A stretch of DNA of 35,377 nt from Mycobacterium colombiense (GCF_003284975.1 NZ_QMEU01000044.1:1-35377), one strand, 5' to 3'; shown: positions 7,578 to 16,018, counted from the first letter of the stretch. The notes: generated by a model from the sequence alone, not told the origin. Program-made: numbers and translations.

Positions 7578-7677
7578 CTCTTTTTGGGCGGCGCAAGGGC
7601 GCGGCACGAGCGACAAAGCCACTGATGGTCGACCCACGTGCGCCGACACCACCGTGGCCAATGACCAGAAACGGCGC

Positions 7678-8649
7678 CTAACTGCGGACGCGCAGCACGA
7701 CCTTTCCCTTGGCGCTGCGGTTCTCCAGGGAGGCGACCGCGGTGGCGGCCTGCTCCATCGGGTAGGCCACCGGCTCGGGCGGGGCCAGCTCCCCGGAGGT
7801 GAGCAACCGTTCGAGTCCGGCCCATTGTTCGGCCAGCGCGCCCGGATGCGTCCCGGCCCACGCGCCCCAGCCCACACCGACCACGTCAACATTGTTGAGC
7901 AGCAACCGATTTACCTTGACGGTGGGAATCTCACCGCCGGTGAACCCGACCACCAGTAGCCGCCCGCCGGGGCTCAGCGACCGCAGGGAATCGGTGAACC
8001 GGTCGCCGCCGACCGGGTCGACGACGATGTCGACGCCACGTCCGTGCGTCAACTCCTTGACTGCGTCCTTGAAACCGTCGGCCAGCACCACATCCGTCGC
8101 GCCGGCCGCCGTAGCGATGTCGGCCTTGTCCTGCGTGCTGACCACCGCGATGGTGCGTGACGCGCCCAGCGCCGGCGCCAGCCGCAGCGCCGAAGTTCCA
8201 ATGCCGCCGGCCGCGCCGTGCACCAGCACCGTCTCGCCACGCTGCAGCCGACCCCGGACGGTCAGCGCGAAGTACACCGTCAGGTCGTTGAACAGCAGGC
8301 CGGCGCCCGCCTCGAAGCTCACGTTGTCGGGCAGCTTGAACACCCGGTCCGGAGCCAATACCGCGACCTCGGCCATGCCGCCGGACAGCATCGTCAGCCC
8401 GACGACGCGGTCGCCGGCGCTGACGTTGGCGCCCTCGGGTGCCGACCGGACCACGCCGGCGATCTCGGCGCCGAGCACGAACGGCAACTCCGGGCGGTAC
8501 TGGTAGAGGCCTCGGGTGAGCAGGGCATCCGGGAATGCCACCCCGGCGGCGTGCACGTCGACGACGACCCCGTCGCCTGACGGTTCGTCGATGTCGGTCA
8601 GCTCGACCGCGTCCGGACCATCGAGCCGAGTCACCTGTACCGCGCGCAT
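7678..8649 (-). CDS. fadB4: FadB4: NADPH:quinone-reductase-type MDR oxidoreductase, 323 aa
   Basis: Medium-chain dehydrogenase/reductase of the quinone-oxidoreductase type, annotated fadB4 (Rv3141) in M. tuberculosis. Seen: the MDR N-terminal GroES-like domain (AAGVAFPDALLTRGLYQYRPELPFVLGAE), the Rossmann motif GAAGGIG at 145-151 preceded by VLVHG, and no zinc-binding cysteines, so it is a zinc-free member. I recognise it as close to the M. tuberculosis protein over its whole length (for example NVDVVGVGWGAWAGTHPGALAEQW). It follows an AcuI-type reductase and fadE23/fadE24 on the same strand, giving a beta-oxidation-like cluster. The annotated FadB-type role is not supported by the fold, which indicates enone or quinone reduction with NADPH. 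Confidence 0.93.
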   Translation of the reverse strand: MRAVQVTRLDGPDAVELTDIDEPSGDGVVVDVHAAGVAFPDALLTRGLYQYRPELPFVLGAEIAGVVRSAPEGANVSAGDRVVGLTMLSGGMAEVAVLAPDRVFKLPDNVSFEAGAGLLFNDLTVYFALTVRGRLQRGETVLVHGAAGGIGTSALRLAPALGASRTIAVVSTQDKADIATAAGATDVVLADGFKDAVKELTHGRGVDIVVDPVGGDRFTDSLRSLSPGGRLLVVGFTGGEIPTVKVNRLLLNNVDVVGVGWGAWAGTHPGALAEQWAGLERLLTSGELAPPEPVAYPMEQAATAVASLENRSAKGKVVLRVRS

Positions 8650-8671
8650 GCCACCAGAGCCTACTGGCCGC

Positions 8672-9670
8672 TCAGAAGCCGCCGGCGACCCGCACTACGG
8701 CCCGGCCGGAGAACTTGCCGGCGCGCACCTGGTCGATCACGCCGACGACGTCTTTCACGTCGACGTCGCTGACCAGCGAGTCCAGGTGGCGTGGCCGCAA
8801 CGAGTCGCCGAGCCGGGCCCACAATTCGCGGCGCGCGCCGATCGGCATCAGCACCGAGTCCATGCCCAGCAGTGCGACGCCACGCAGGATGAAGGGCAAC
8901 ACAGTGGTGTGCAGCGCCGGACCGCCGGTGAGGCCGCTAGCCGCCACGGCGCCGCCGTAATCGACGGTGCTGAGTACGTCGGCCAGCGTCGCGCCGCCCA
9001 CGCAGTCGACCCCGCCCGCCCAGCGTGCCTTGCCGAGCGGCCGCGGCTTGGCGTCGGGGTCGGTGGGCAGCCGCCCGATAACCTCCGCGGCGCCAAGGTT
9101 TTTCAGCCGGTCGGCGGCCTCGGCCTTGCCGGTGGAGGCGACCACCTGGTAGCCGGCGGCCGCCAGCAGGTCGACGCTGACCGAGCCGACTCCGCCGGTG
9201 GCCCCGGTAACGACGATGGGACCGGCGTCGGGCGCGATGCCCCAGTCGATCAGGGCCTGCACGCTCATCGCAGCGGTGAAGCCCGCGGTCCCGATTGCGG
9301 CGCCCTCGTGTGGACTCAACGCGCCGAGCGCGACCACCTGGTCGGCCGGCAACCGCGCGTATTCGGCGTAGCCGCCGTGGTGGCCGGTGCCGATCGCGTA
9401 CCCGTGGGCCAGCACCTGGTCACCGACGGCGAAGTCGGCCGACGTCGACTCCACCACCTCGCCGGTCAGGTCGATGCCCGGCACCACCGGGTAGTCGCGC
9501 ACCACACCGCCTCCCGGCGTCAGCGCCAGGGCGTCTTTGTAGTTGACGCTCGAATACAGGACCCGGACGGTCACATCGCCGGGCGGCAGATCATCCGGAC
9601 GGAAAATTTCGACCGACGCGGTGATCCGGTCGCCATCTTGACGCGCGACGAGCGCGTGAAAAGTGTCCAT
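8672..9670 (-). CDS. AcuI/YhdH-family NADPH-dependent acryloyl-CoA-type reductase, 332 aa
   Basis: Zinc-free medium-chain reductase of the YhdH/AcuI group; characterised members reduce acryloyl-CoA to propionyl-CoA with NADPH. Seen: the group signature SSVNYKDALA at 40-49, GIDLTGEV, the nucleotide-binding TGATGGVG at 155-162, and the C-terminal GRAVVRV. It lies between fadE23 and fadB4, with 64 bp upstream and 22 bp downstream, all on one strand. As I recall, the M. tuberculosis fadE24-fadE23-fadB4 block has no gene in this position, so it looks like an insertion into an otherwise conserved operon. Inference: it removes reactive enoyl-CoA or propionate-path intermediates produced by the FadEs. 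General quinone or enone reduction is the alternative. Confidence 0.88.
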   Translation of the reverse strand: MDTFHALVARQDGDRITASVEIFRPDDLPPGDVTVRVLYSSVNYKDALALTPGGGVVRDYPVVPGIDLTGEVVESTSADFAVGDQVLAHGYAIGTGHHGGYAEYARLPADQVVALGALSPHEGAAIGTAGFTAAMSVQALIDWGIAPDAGPIVVTGATGGVGSVSVDLLAAAGYQVVASTGKAEAADRLKNLGAAEVIGRLPTDPDAKPRPLGKARWAGGVDCVGGATLADVLSTVDYGGAVAASGLTGGPALHTTVLPFILRGVALLGMDSVLMPIGARRELWARLGDSLRPRHLDSLVSDVDVKDVVGVIDQVRAGKFSGRAVVRVAGGF

Positions 9671-9734
9671 CCTTCGACGCTAACCTCACCGCAGAGCAAA
9701 GCGCACACTGCCCGATTCCGCCGAAGCTCGCGAG

Positions 9735-10940
9735 TTACTTGAGCTCGGACGAAGACAGCCCCAGCAGCCGACGTGCGACCACCAACTGCTGAATCTGCTG
9801 CGTGCCCTCGAAGATGTCCAGGATCTTCGAGTCGCGCGCCCATTTCTCCAGCAGCGTCTGCTCGGAATAGCCTGTGGTGCCGGCCAATTCGACGGTCTTG
9901 AGCGTGACGTCGGTGGCCATCCGGCCGGCCTTCGCCTTGCTCATCGACGCTTCCTTGGAGTTGGGGATCTTGTTGTCGGCCTGCCACGCCGCCCGCAGCG
10001 ACAGCAGATAGGCGGCCTCCCAATCGGCTTCCATCCGGATGAACTCGGCCGCGGCGGCGCTCTGGACGTGTGAGGGCTTGTCGTAAGAGATCTCGACGCC
10101 GGCCTCGGTGAGGATCTTGCGAATCTCCTCCAAGGCGGCGCGGCCGACGCCGACGGCCATGGCCGCGACGATGGGCCGGGTGTTGTCGAAGGTCTCCATC
10201 ACCCCGGAAAAGCCCTTGCCCACCTCGATTTCGGGGTTGCCGAGCAGGTTTTCCTTCGGTATGCGGGCGTTGTCGAACCGGATGACCGCGGTGTCGGAAC
10301 CCTTGATGCCGAGCTTGTGCTCGAGCCGTTCGACGGTGACACCGGGATGCTCACGCGGCACGACGAACGACTTGATCGCCGCGCGGCCCTGCGCCTTATC
10401 GAGCGTCGCCCACACCACGATGTGGGTGGCGCGCGAGCCGGCGGTGACGAAGATCTTCTCGCCGTTGATCACGTACTCGTCGCCGTCCAGGGTGGCGGTG
10501 GTCGACACCGCCGCTGAGTCCGAGCCGAAGCCGGGTTCGGTGATGGCCATCGCCGCCCACACCTTGCCCAGCCGTTGCAGCTGTTCCTCGTTCGCGACGG
10601 CGGAGATGGCCGCGTTGCCCAGCCCCTGGTACGGAACCGACAGCATCATCGCCAGATCGCCCCAGCTGGCTTCCAGGGTCTGCAGCAGCGCAGCCATGTT
10701 GGCGCCGTTGTGGTTCTTATCGCGTTCTTCGTCCTCGCCGCCCAGCGCGTTGGCTCCGGCGAATTCGATTGACTCCGAGGCCCCTTCGAACAGGCTGAAC
10801 AGGGTGTCGAGCTCGACGGGATACGCGTGCTCCTTGAGGTCGTACTTGCGGGCGATCGGCCGCATCAACTCGGCGGCGCCCTGGTGGGTCTTGGTCGTCA
10901 CCGCTTGCATCTTGCGGGGAAGTTCCAGATTGATTGCCAT
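9735..10940 (-). CDS. fadE23: FadE23: acyl-CoA dehydrogenase, 401 aa
   Basis: Acyl-CoA dehydrogenase, orthologous by recognition to FadE23 (Rv3140): the N-terminus MAINLELPRKMQAV and KYDLKEHAYPVELDTLFSLFEGASES match the memory of that protein. Seen: the FAD region AITEPGFGSDSAAVSTTA and the C-terminal DIFEGTQQIQQL, with E378 at the catalytic-base position. The start ATG is 33 bp after the fadE24 stop. Known: several mycobacterial FadE pairs encoded side by side form alpha2beta2 heterotetramers in which one subunit supplies the base. FadE23 with its intact EGT motif would be that subunit, and FadE24 the partner. Expected product: a 2-enoyl-CoA of unknown chain. Confidence 0.95.
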   Translation of the reverse strand: MAINLELPRKMQAVTTKTHQGAAELMRPIARKYDLKEHAYPVELDTLFSLFEGASESIEFAGANALGGEDEERDKNHNGANMAALLQTLEASWGDLAMMLSVPYQGLGNAAISAVANEEQLQRLGKVWAAMAITEPGFGSDSAAVSTTATLDGDEYVINGEKIFVTAGSRATHIVVWATLDKAQGRAAIKSFVVPREHPGVTVERLEHKLGIKGSDTAVIRFDNARIPKENLLGNPEIEVGKGFSGVMETFDNTRPIVAAMAVGVGRAALEEIRKILTEAGVEISYDKPSHVQSAAAAEFIRMEADWEAAYLLSLRAAWQADNKIPNSKEASMSKAKAGRMATDVTLKTVELAGTTGYSEQTLLEKWARDSKILDIFEGTQQIQQLVVARRLLGLSSSELK

Positions 10941-10973
10941 GATTGAACTTTCTCACTCGAAAGGGTTAACGAC

Positions 10974-12371
10974 TTAGATGACGACGACGCCCTCGGCCAC
11001 ACCGATGGCCCGCAGGTCGCGGTACCAGCGTTCGACCGGGTGCTCTTTCGTGTAGCCGTGGCCGCCCAGCAGCTGGACGCCGTCCAGGCCGATCTGCATG
11101 CCCTTGTCGGCGCCGAGCCGCTTGGCCAGCGCCGCCTCGCGGACGAACGGCAGGCCTTGCTCGGCGCGCGCCGCACCGCGCCAGGTGATCAACCGCAAAC
11201 CGTCCAATTCGATGGCGATGTTGGCGCACATGAAGGCCACCGCCTGGCGGTGGGCGATCGGCTCACCGAAGGCGTGGCGCTCCTTGACGTACGGGACGAC
11301 GTAGTCGAGCACCGCGTGCGAGGTGCCGACGGTGAGCGCCGCCCAGCCGAGCCGGGACAGCGCGATCGCCTCGGAGTAGTCCTCGTCGGTGGCCTCGTCC
11401 TCGCCGAGCCGGGCGCTGCGCGGCACCGTCACCCCGGAGAGTTCGAGGTGGCCCAGTGCCGCCGCGCGGATCCCCATGCTCGGATCCGCTTTTACGCTAA
11501 GGCCTTTCGTCGAGGACTCGACGATGAACAGGGCCGGCTTGCCGTCCAGCTGCGCGCCGACGATGAAGAGTTCGGCATCGGCCGCGGCGGGCACCATCGA
11601 CTTCACCCCGTCGAGACGGTATCCGCTCGGGGTGCGCACCGCGGTGGTCTTGAGCCGGGTAGGGTCAAAGAGGGGTTGCGGCTCGGCGATGGCCACGCAG
11701 GCCTGCGGCACGTTCTCGCCGGCGAACTCGGGCAGGTAGGTGGCCTGCTGGTCGGCGCTGCCCCAATGGGTCAGCGCGGAGGCCACGCCTCCCGGCGCCA
11801 GCAGCGGCAACGCCAGGCCCATGTCGCCGTAGGCCAGCGCCTCGGCGACCAGCACGTTGGTCACGCTGGACCGGTGCGCGGCGATGCCGTCGAAGTCCTC
11901 GGGGATGTTGATCGCGGTGATGCCCAGCTCGGCGGCCTTGGCGATCAACTCGTGCGGGTAGGTCGCCGCCTCGTCGGCGTCGTGTGCGGCGGGCCGCAGC
12001 ACTTCCTCGGCGAACTCGTCGAGGGTCTCGACGATCATCTTCTGCTCGTCGTCGGGCGTCAGATCGAAGTAGTCCTTGCCGCTGGACTTGAGCCGGGTCG
12101 GCCCGCCGCGCAGGTTCTGAATGCGCTTGAACTCCCGGGACGAGGTGGCGGCGGTGGAGAAGACCGTCTTGGTGCCGTAACGCAGCGCCCGGTTGAGCGG
12201 GTCACGCAGCCGGTATTTGTCCAGGAATTCCTGCCCGACGAGCGGGGTGATCAGCGCGATGGCGATGTCGACGCCGGTGCGTTTGTGGGGTTGCAGCCCG
12301 ACAGCGGATTTGTGGTCGCGTCGTTTGACGCGGGAGCGGGCGGACGTCTGTTGAGAACCGGATCCGGTCAT
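10974..12371 (-). CDS. fadE24: FadE24: acyl-CoA dehydrogenase, 465 aa
   Basis: Acyl-CoA dehydrogenase partner of FadE23, recognised as the Rv3139 orthologue from KRRDHKSAVGLQPHKRTG near the N-terminus through to GYTKEHPVERWYRDLRAIGVAEGVVVI at the C-terminus. Seen: about 100 extra N-terminal residues before the dehydrogenase fold (which starts near YFDLTPDDEQK), conserved in the family. I chose the ATG at 12371; an in-frame ATG at 12443 would start inside the operator palindrome region and give 24 residues not seen in the orthologue. The C-terminus lacks the EGT base motif of FadE23, which fits a structural or FAD-binding role in a heteromer. The promoter upstream contains a perfect 22-bp palindrome. 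Confidence 0.95.
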   Translation of the reverse strand: MTGSGSQQTSARSRVKRRDHKSAVGLQPHKRTGVDIAIALITPLVGQEFLDKYRLRDPLNRALRYGTKTVFSTAATSSREFKRIQNLRGGPTRLKSSGKDYFDLTPDDEQKMIVETLDEFAEEVLRPAAHDADEAATYPHELIAKAAELGITAINIPEDFDGIAAHRSSVTNVLVAEALAYGDMGLALPLLAPGGVASALTHWGSADQQATYLPEFAGENVPQACVAIAEPQPLFDPTRLKTTAVRTPSGYRLDGVKSMVPAAADAELFIVGAQLDGKPALFIVESSTKGLSVKADPSMGIRAAALGHLELSGVTVPRSARLGEDEATDEDYSEAIALSRLGWAALTVGTSHAVLDYVVPYVKERHAFGEPIAHRQAVAFMCANIAIELDGLRLITWRGAARAEQGLPFVREAALAKRLGADKGMQIGLDGVQLLGGHGYTKEHPVERWYRDLRAIGVAEGVVVI

Positions 12372-12410
12372 TTCGGCAGCCTCAGGTCGTTGGGCGATGC
12401 GGATAGCGCC

Positions 12411-12432
12411 GATCTTACTCCGGAGTAAGATC
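12411..12432. promoter_or_regulatory. Perfect 22-bp palindrome, candidate repressor operator of fadE24-fadE23
   Basis: GATCTTACTCC is followed directly by its exact reverse complement, giving an 11-bp arm with no spacer. It lies 40-61 bp upstream of the fadE24 ATG, between hisN and fadE24. On the minus strand the second arm contains TAAGAT, a good mycobacterial -10 hexamer, and TTAACA lies further upstream, so a bound dimer would block RNA polymerase. The form suits a TetR-family fatty-acid regulator; which one is not visible. Confidence 0.75.
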
Positions 12433-12450
12433 ACAGAGAACACTTGTTAA

Positions 12451-13239
12451 CTAATTCACAGCGAGGCTGTCGAGCACCTGCTGCTGCAGCAGGCCGTTGG
12501 TGGCCACGGCGCTGCCGTGATGCGGTCCGGCGGTGCCGTTCAGGGCCGTCAGCGTCCCGCCCGCTTCGCGCACCAGGATGTCGAGCGCCGCGAGGTCCCA
12601 CACCGACACTTCGGGTTCTGCGGCGATGTCGACGGCCCCTTCGGCGAGCAGGCAATAGGACAGAAAGTCGCCGAAGGCGCGCACCCGCCAGACGGCGTCG
12701 GTCAACGCGATGAATCGATCCCGCACACCGAGCTGCGCCCACCCGGACAGGCTGGAGAACGAGAGGCTCGCCGAATCCAGTTGTGCCACCGAGGAAACCG
12801 CGAGTCGGCGCGCGGGCGCACCGTTGACCGCGACGAAGGCGCCCCGGGTGTGCGCGGCCCACCACCGGCGTTGCAACGCCGGGGCGCTCACGGCGCCGAC
12901 GATGGGGATGCCGTCGTGGAGCAACGCGACAAGGGTGGCCCACACCGGCACCCCGCGGACGAAGTTCTTGGTGCCGTCGATCGGGTCGATGACCCACTGA
13001 CGTCCGGTGAAAGTGGTGTCGCCGCCGAACTCCTCACCGACGATGCTGTCGTCGGGACGTTCGCGCGCGAGCACCTCGCGCAGCTCGGTTTCGACCGCGC
13101 GATCGGCGTCCGTCACCGGCGTCAGGTCGGGTTTCGTGTCGACGCGCAGGTCCAGCGCGCCGAATCGGGCGGAGGTCAACGCGTCTGCGCGGTCGGCCAA
13201 CGTCAGTGCCAGCGCCAGATCGTCCTGGCTGTTGTGCAC
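12451..13239 (-). CDS. hisN: HisN-type histidinol-phosphatase / inositol monophosphatase family, 262 aa
   Basis: Mg2+-dependent phosphatase of the inositol-monophosphatase fold; the M. tuberculosis orthologue Rv3137 is HisN, which removes phosphate from histidinol phosphate in histidine synthesis. Seen: GEEFGG (metal-binding Glu near 69), DPIDGTKNF with D85 and D88, and the C-terminal [15 protein letters not shown] supplying the last metal Asp. I chose the GTG at 13239 because the orthologue starts at the same place and GGAGGAG lies just upstream. An ATG at 13251 in frame is the alternative, and more upstream codons belong to a MIRU-like repeat. It sits before fadE24 as in M. tuberculosis, but with its own stop and an operator between, so it is probably regulated separately. 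Confidence 0.93.
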   Translation of the reverse strand: MHNSQDDLALALTLADRADALTSARFGALDLRVDTKPDLTPVTDADRAVETELREVLARERPDDSIVGEEFGGDTTFTGRQWVIDPIDGTKNFVRGVPVWATLVALLHDGIPIVGAVSAPALQRRWWAAHTRGAFVAVNGAPARRLAVSSVAQLDSASLSFSSLSGWAQLGVRDRFIALTDAVWRVRAFGDFLSYCLLAEGAVDIAAEPEVSVWDLAALDILVREAGGTLTALNGTAGPHHGSAVATNGLLQQQVLDSLAVN

Positions 13240-13280
13240 GCTCCTCCTCATCGCTTCGCATCGTCGCCGGCGCGACTCAT
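13240..13280 (-). repeat. MIRU-like repeat upstream of hisN
   Basis: The minus strand reads ATG-AGT-CGC-GCC-GGC-GAC-GAT-GCG-AAG-CGA-TGA, encoding [10 protein letters not shown], followed by GGAGGAGC and the hisN GTG. It has the same core as the three copies at 3839-6412 but is shorter. The repeat supplies the hisN ribosome-binding site. It also lies inside the divergent region shared with the membrane-protein gene at 13314. Confidence 0.65.
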
Positions 13281-13301
13281 GACGCAGTCTTATCACGGTC
13301 C

Positions 13302-13307
13302 TACCAT
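13302..13307 (+). promoter_or_regulatory. -10 hexamer TACCAT, predicting a leaderless transcript
   Basis: TACCAT fits TAnnnT and its last base is exactly 7 positions before the GTG at 13314, where transcription should begin. No Shine-Dalgarno sequence is present, so a leaderless mRNA is expected. Confidence 0.5.
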
Positions 13308-13313
13308 GGCGTC

Positions 13314-13664
13314 GTGTGGGAATTCGGACTGCTGCTTTTGCTGGTGGCCATCTTGGGGGTGTTCCTCGTCCAGCGGTTCGTCCCGCGCGGCCCGCGAGGT
13401 GAACTGCTCAGCGGCACGCTGCTGGTCACCGGGATCAGCCCCCGCCCCGATGCCACCGGCGAACAATTCGTCACCATCGCCGGCGTGATCAACGGTCCCA
13501 CCGTCAACGAACACGCGGTGTATCAGCGCATGGCCGTCGACGTGAACCAGTGGCCGACGATCGGTCAGCTGTTTCCCGTGGTGTATTCGCCGCGGAATCC
13601 GGACAACTGGAAATTCGCCCCCGCGGTTCCGCCGCCCGAGTCGCCGGAGCCGCCCGCGGGCTGA
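13314..13664 (+). CDS. Small membrane-anchored protein, 116 aa
   Basis: Unrecognised conserved-looking protein. Seen: an N-terminal hydrophobic segment ([22 protein letters not shown], about residues 2-22) that is an uncleaved anchor or signal anchor. It is followed by a soluble part (about 90 aa) rich in beta-prone residues ([27 protein letters not shown]) and a Pro/Glu-rich tail ([11 protein letters not shown]). The GTG at 13314 is chosen because a -10 box sits 7 bases upstream; longer frames to 13206 run through the MIRU-like repeat of hisN. It is divergent from hisN and convergent with the PPE gene whose stop lies just beyond. The fold of the soluble part could resemble an OB or beta-sandwich domain, but this is a guess. 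Confidence 0.75.
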   Translation: MWEFGLLLLLVAILGVFLVQRFVPRGPRGELLSGTLLVTGISPRPDATGEQFVTIAGVINGPTVNEHAVYQRMAVDVNQWPTIGQLFPVVYSPRNPDNWKFAPAVPPPESPEPPAG

Positions 13665-13671
13665 GCGCCCG

Positions 13672-14769
13672 TCAGCCGGCCGCGGGTGGGCGCGTCATCA
13701 CCGTGATCCGCCTGCCGTAGCGGGGGACCACGAGCGCCGCCCGGCGGACCGTCCCGCCCGGAAGTCCGGGTATGCCCGGCGTGGATCCGGTTGGGGTCAC
13801 CAGTTCGGTCGCCGTCAGGTCGGCCAGGCCGCTGCCCGGCGCTGCCGCCGCGGGATTGCCGGCCGCGCTCGCCCAGCCGGCGGGCACGGACATCGGGCCG
13901 ATCCGTCCGGCCCGCGCTAGCACCGCGTCGACGTTGCCCAGGCCCGAGGTGGCGCCGCTGAGTGCGGGCGCCTTGGGCAGTGCGGCCGGGGCGGCCGCGA
14001 GGTTCGGCAAGATGCCTAAGTTCTTGTCGGCCTGGATGATTCCGGCGGTAGTGCCCTCGGTGGTGAAAATGGATCGGAACGTGGTCTGGGCGCCCTGGAT
14101 GGTGTCGAGGATCCGGAAGAGTTGCGACGACGAATTGGAAGTCGGGGAGTTCACCACCACCTGCGAACCCGAGTTCGTGCCCGAGTTGGAGGCATCCGCG
14201 GCGGCTTTCACGACGGCGTCCTGCTGTGCTGCCAGCCCGTCGGTAGTGGTAGTCCGTCGCGGCGAGGAGAACGGCGAGAACTGGGCTGCCGCAGTCGAAC
14301 TGGCGGAATAGCCGTACATCGCGGCGGCGTCCTGAGCCCAGTATTCGGCGTATTGGGCTTCGGTGGCCGCGATGGCCGCGGTGTTCTGGCCGAAGAAGTT
14401 CGTTGCTACCAGGGTCGCCAATTGGGTGCGATTGGCGGCGACCACCGGCGGGGGAACGGTCATGGCATGCGCCAGCTCGTAGGCCGCCGCGGCGGCCCGG
14501 GCCTGCGTTGCCGTCTGCTGAGCAAGTTCGGCGGTCATATACAGCCACGCGACGTAGGGGGCGGCACCGGCCGCCATCGCCTGAGCTGCGGGGCCGTGCC
14601 AGTACACACCCGTCAGACCGGACAGCACCGATTCGTACACCGCGGCCGTGACGCCCAGCTCGGCGGCGAGCGAATCCCAGCCTCCCGCGGCGGCCAACAG
14701 CGAGCCCGACCCGGGACCTGCGTACATCCGGCCGGAGTTCACCTCCGGCGGAAGAAAGCCGAATTCCAT
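13672..14769 (-). CDS. PPE family protein, SVP subgroup, 365 aa
   Basis: Cell-envelope/secreted protein of the mycobacterial PPE family, exported by type VII (ESX) systems. Seen: P7-P8-E9 at the N-terminus, a helical PPE domain with the W57-H-G59 turn, HAMTVPPPVVAANRTQLATLVATNFFGQNTAAIA, and the SVP-subgroup motif GPMSVPAGW at 291-299 with the C-terminal PRYGRRITVM. The ending resembles that of PPE51 (Rv3136), and position next to hisN matches PPE51. Residues about 180-220 are Ser/Asn/Thr-rich and low complexity. There is no partner PE gene, so it must pair with a PE encoded elsewhere. In M. tuberculosis PPE51 helps uptake of small nutrients; the same role here is only possible. Confidence 0.93.
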   Translation of the reverse strand: MEFGFLPPEVNSGRMYAGPGSGSLLAAAGGWDSLAAELGVTAAVYESVLSGLTGVYWHGPAAQAMAAGAAPYVAWLYMTAELAQQTATQARAAAAAYELAHAMTVPPPVVAANRTQLATLVATNFFGQNTAAIAATEAQYAEYWAQDAAAMYGYSASSTAAAQFSPFSSPRRTTTTDGLAAQQDAVVKAAADASNSGTNSGSQVVVNSPTSNSSSQLFRILDTIQGAQTTFRSIFTTEGTTAGIIQADKNLGILPNLAAAPAALPKAPALSGATSGLGNVDAVLARAGRIGPMSVPAGWASAAGNPAAAAPGSGLADLTATELVTPTGSTPGIPGLPGGTVRRAALVVPRYGRRITVMTRPPAAG

Positions 14770-14860
14770 GTCTTACAGCTCTAAAGGCTGCGTGAAGCAA
14801 AACTGCTTGCGGCGCAGGAGGTTTCCTATGACCGGCGGCAGTCGGCGGATTGGCGGCACG

Positions 14861-16018
14861 TCACCCGGCGGCCGGCGGGCGTGGCATCACGGTGAGCCGT
14901 ACGCCGTAGCGGGGCGCCGCACCCGCGCCGGCGGACCGGGCGGCAGCGCCGCCGGGCATGCCCGGGTAGCCGGGATAACCGGACGCGACCGGCTCTTCGG
15001 TCCCCGGCAGCGTGGTGAACCCGGCGGGCTCCAACGGCGAGATGTGGGTGCTCGTGGGCGCGGCCCAGCTTGCGGGCACCGACATCGGCCCGATCGTGCC
15101 GGCGTGCGAGAGGGTCGCGGTGACGTTGCCCAGCCCACCGCCCAGGCCCGAGGTGGCGCCGCGCAGTGCCGGCGCCGCGAGCGCGGGAGCGACATTGGCC
15201 GCGGCCGCACCCGGCTTGGCCAGAATGCCCAGATTGTTCTCCGCGCCGATGATGCCGGACACGAACTGCTCCATGTTGTACGGAGCGCTGAAGCCGAGGC
15301 CCGTCCCCTGGATGGCGTCGAGGACCCGGAAGGCGTTATTGCCCGAGTTCGTTGTCGACGCATCAAGGTAGTAGTTATTCACCGTCCCAGACGGGTCGTC
15401 CAGTGCCGAAAACGTCTGCGTGGCAGCCTTGCTCACGCTGGCATTGGTCCTGGCCGCGGCCACGGCGGCGTTCTGGTCACTCACCCCGGAGTCGGTGGTG
15501 GACTTGCTTGCGGTGCCGAAGCGCGGCAACTGCGTCGTCGCCGCCCTCGACGACGCCGAGTAGCCGGCCATCGCGGCAGCGTCCTGCGCCCAGAAATCGG
15601 CGTACTGCGCCTCGGTGTCGGCGATGGCCGCGGTGTTCTGGCCCACGATGTTCGTCGCCACCAGCGACGCCAACAGCGTGCGGTTGGCGGCGATCACCGG
15701 CGGCGGCACGGTCATCGCATACGCCTGCTCATAGGCCGCCGCGGCCGTCCGCGCCTGCATGGCCGTCTGCTTGGTCTGTTCGGCGGTCGCCTGCAGCCAG
15801 CCCATGTAGCGGGCGGCCGCGTACGCCATCGACTCGGCAGCGGTGCCGCGCCATTGCAGGTCCAGGCCCGCGAGCACCGACTCGTAGGACTCGGCGGTGG
15901 AGGCCAGCTCGGCCGACAGCGCGTCCCAGCTTCCGGCGGCGGCCAACAGCGAGGCCAAACCGGGTCCGGTGTACATCCGGGCGGAGTTGATTTCGGGTGG
16001 AAAGAAAGCCCAATCCAT
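14861..16018 (-). CDS. PPE family protein, SVP subgroup, 385 aa (tandem paralogue)
   Basis: Second PPE protein, 91 bp upstream of the first on the same strand. Seen: P7-P8-E9 in MDWAFFPPEINSARMYTGPG, W56-R-G58, the shared VPPPVIAANRTLLASLVATNIVGQNTAAIADTEAQYADFWAQDAAAM block, GPMSVPASW at 310-318, and the C-terminal PRYGVRLTVMPRPPAAG, which I recognise from PPE51. The two proteins agree in the N-domain and the C-terminal 80 residues but diverge at 170-240, so this is an old tandem duplication with a variable middle. Its position corresponds to PPE50/PPE51 of M. tuberculosis. GAGGGG about 12 nt upstream of the ATG may serve as the ribosome-binding site. Export through an ESX system, probably ESX-5, is inferred from the family. 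Confidence 0.94.
   Translation of the reverse strand: MDWAFFPPEINSARMYTGPGLASLLAAAGSWDALSAELASTAESYESVLAGLDLQWRGTAAESMAYAAARYMGWLQATAEQTKQTAMQARTAAAAYEQAYAMTVPPPVIAANRTLLASLVATNIVGQNTAAIADTEAQYADFWAQDAAAMAGYSASSRAATTQLPRFGTASKSTTDSGVSDQNAAVAAARTNASVSKAATQTFSALDDPSGTVNNYYLDASTTNSGNNAFRVLDAIQGTGLGFSAPYNMEQFVSGIIGAENNLGILAKPGAAAANVAPALAAPALRGATSGLGGGLGNVTATLSHAGTIGPMSVPASWAAPTSTHISPLEPAGFTTLPGTEEPVASGYPGYPGMPGGAAARSAGAGAAPRYGVRLTVMPRPPAAG

Noticed and set aside
11040..12428. 462-codon plus-strand frame opposite fadE24
   Set aside because: Shadow of fadE24 caused by its third-position G/C; no domain features.
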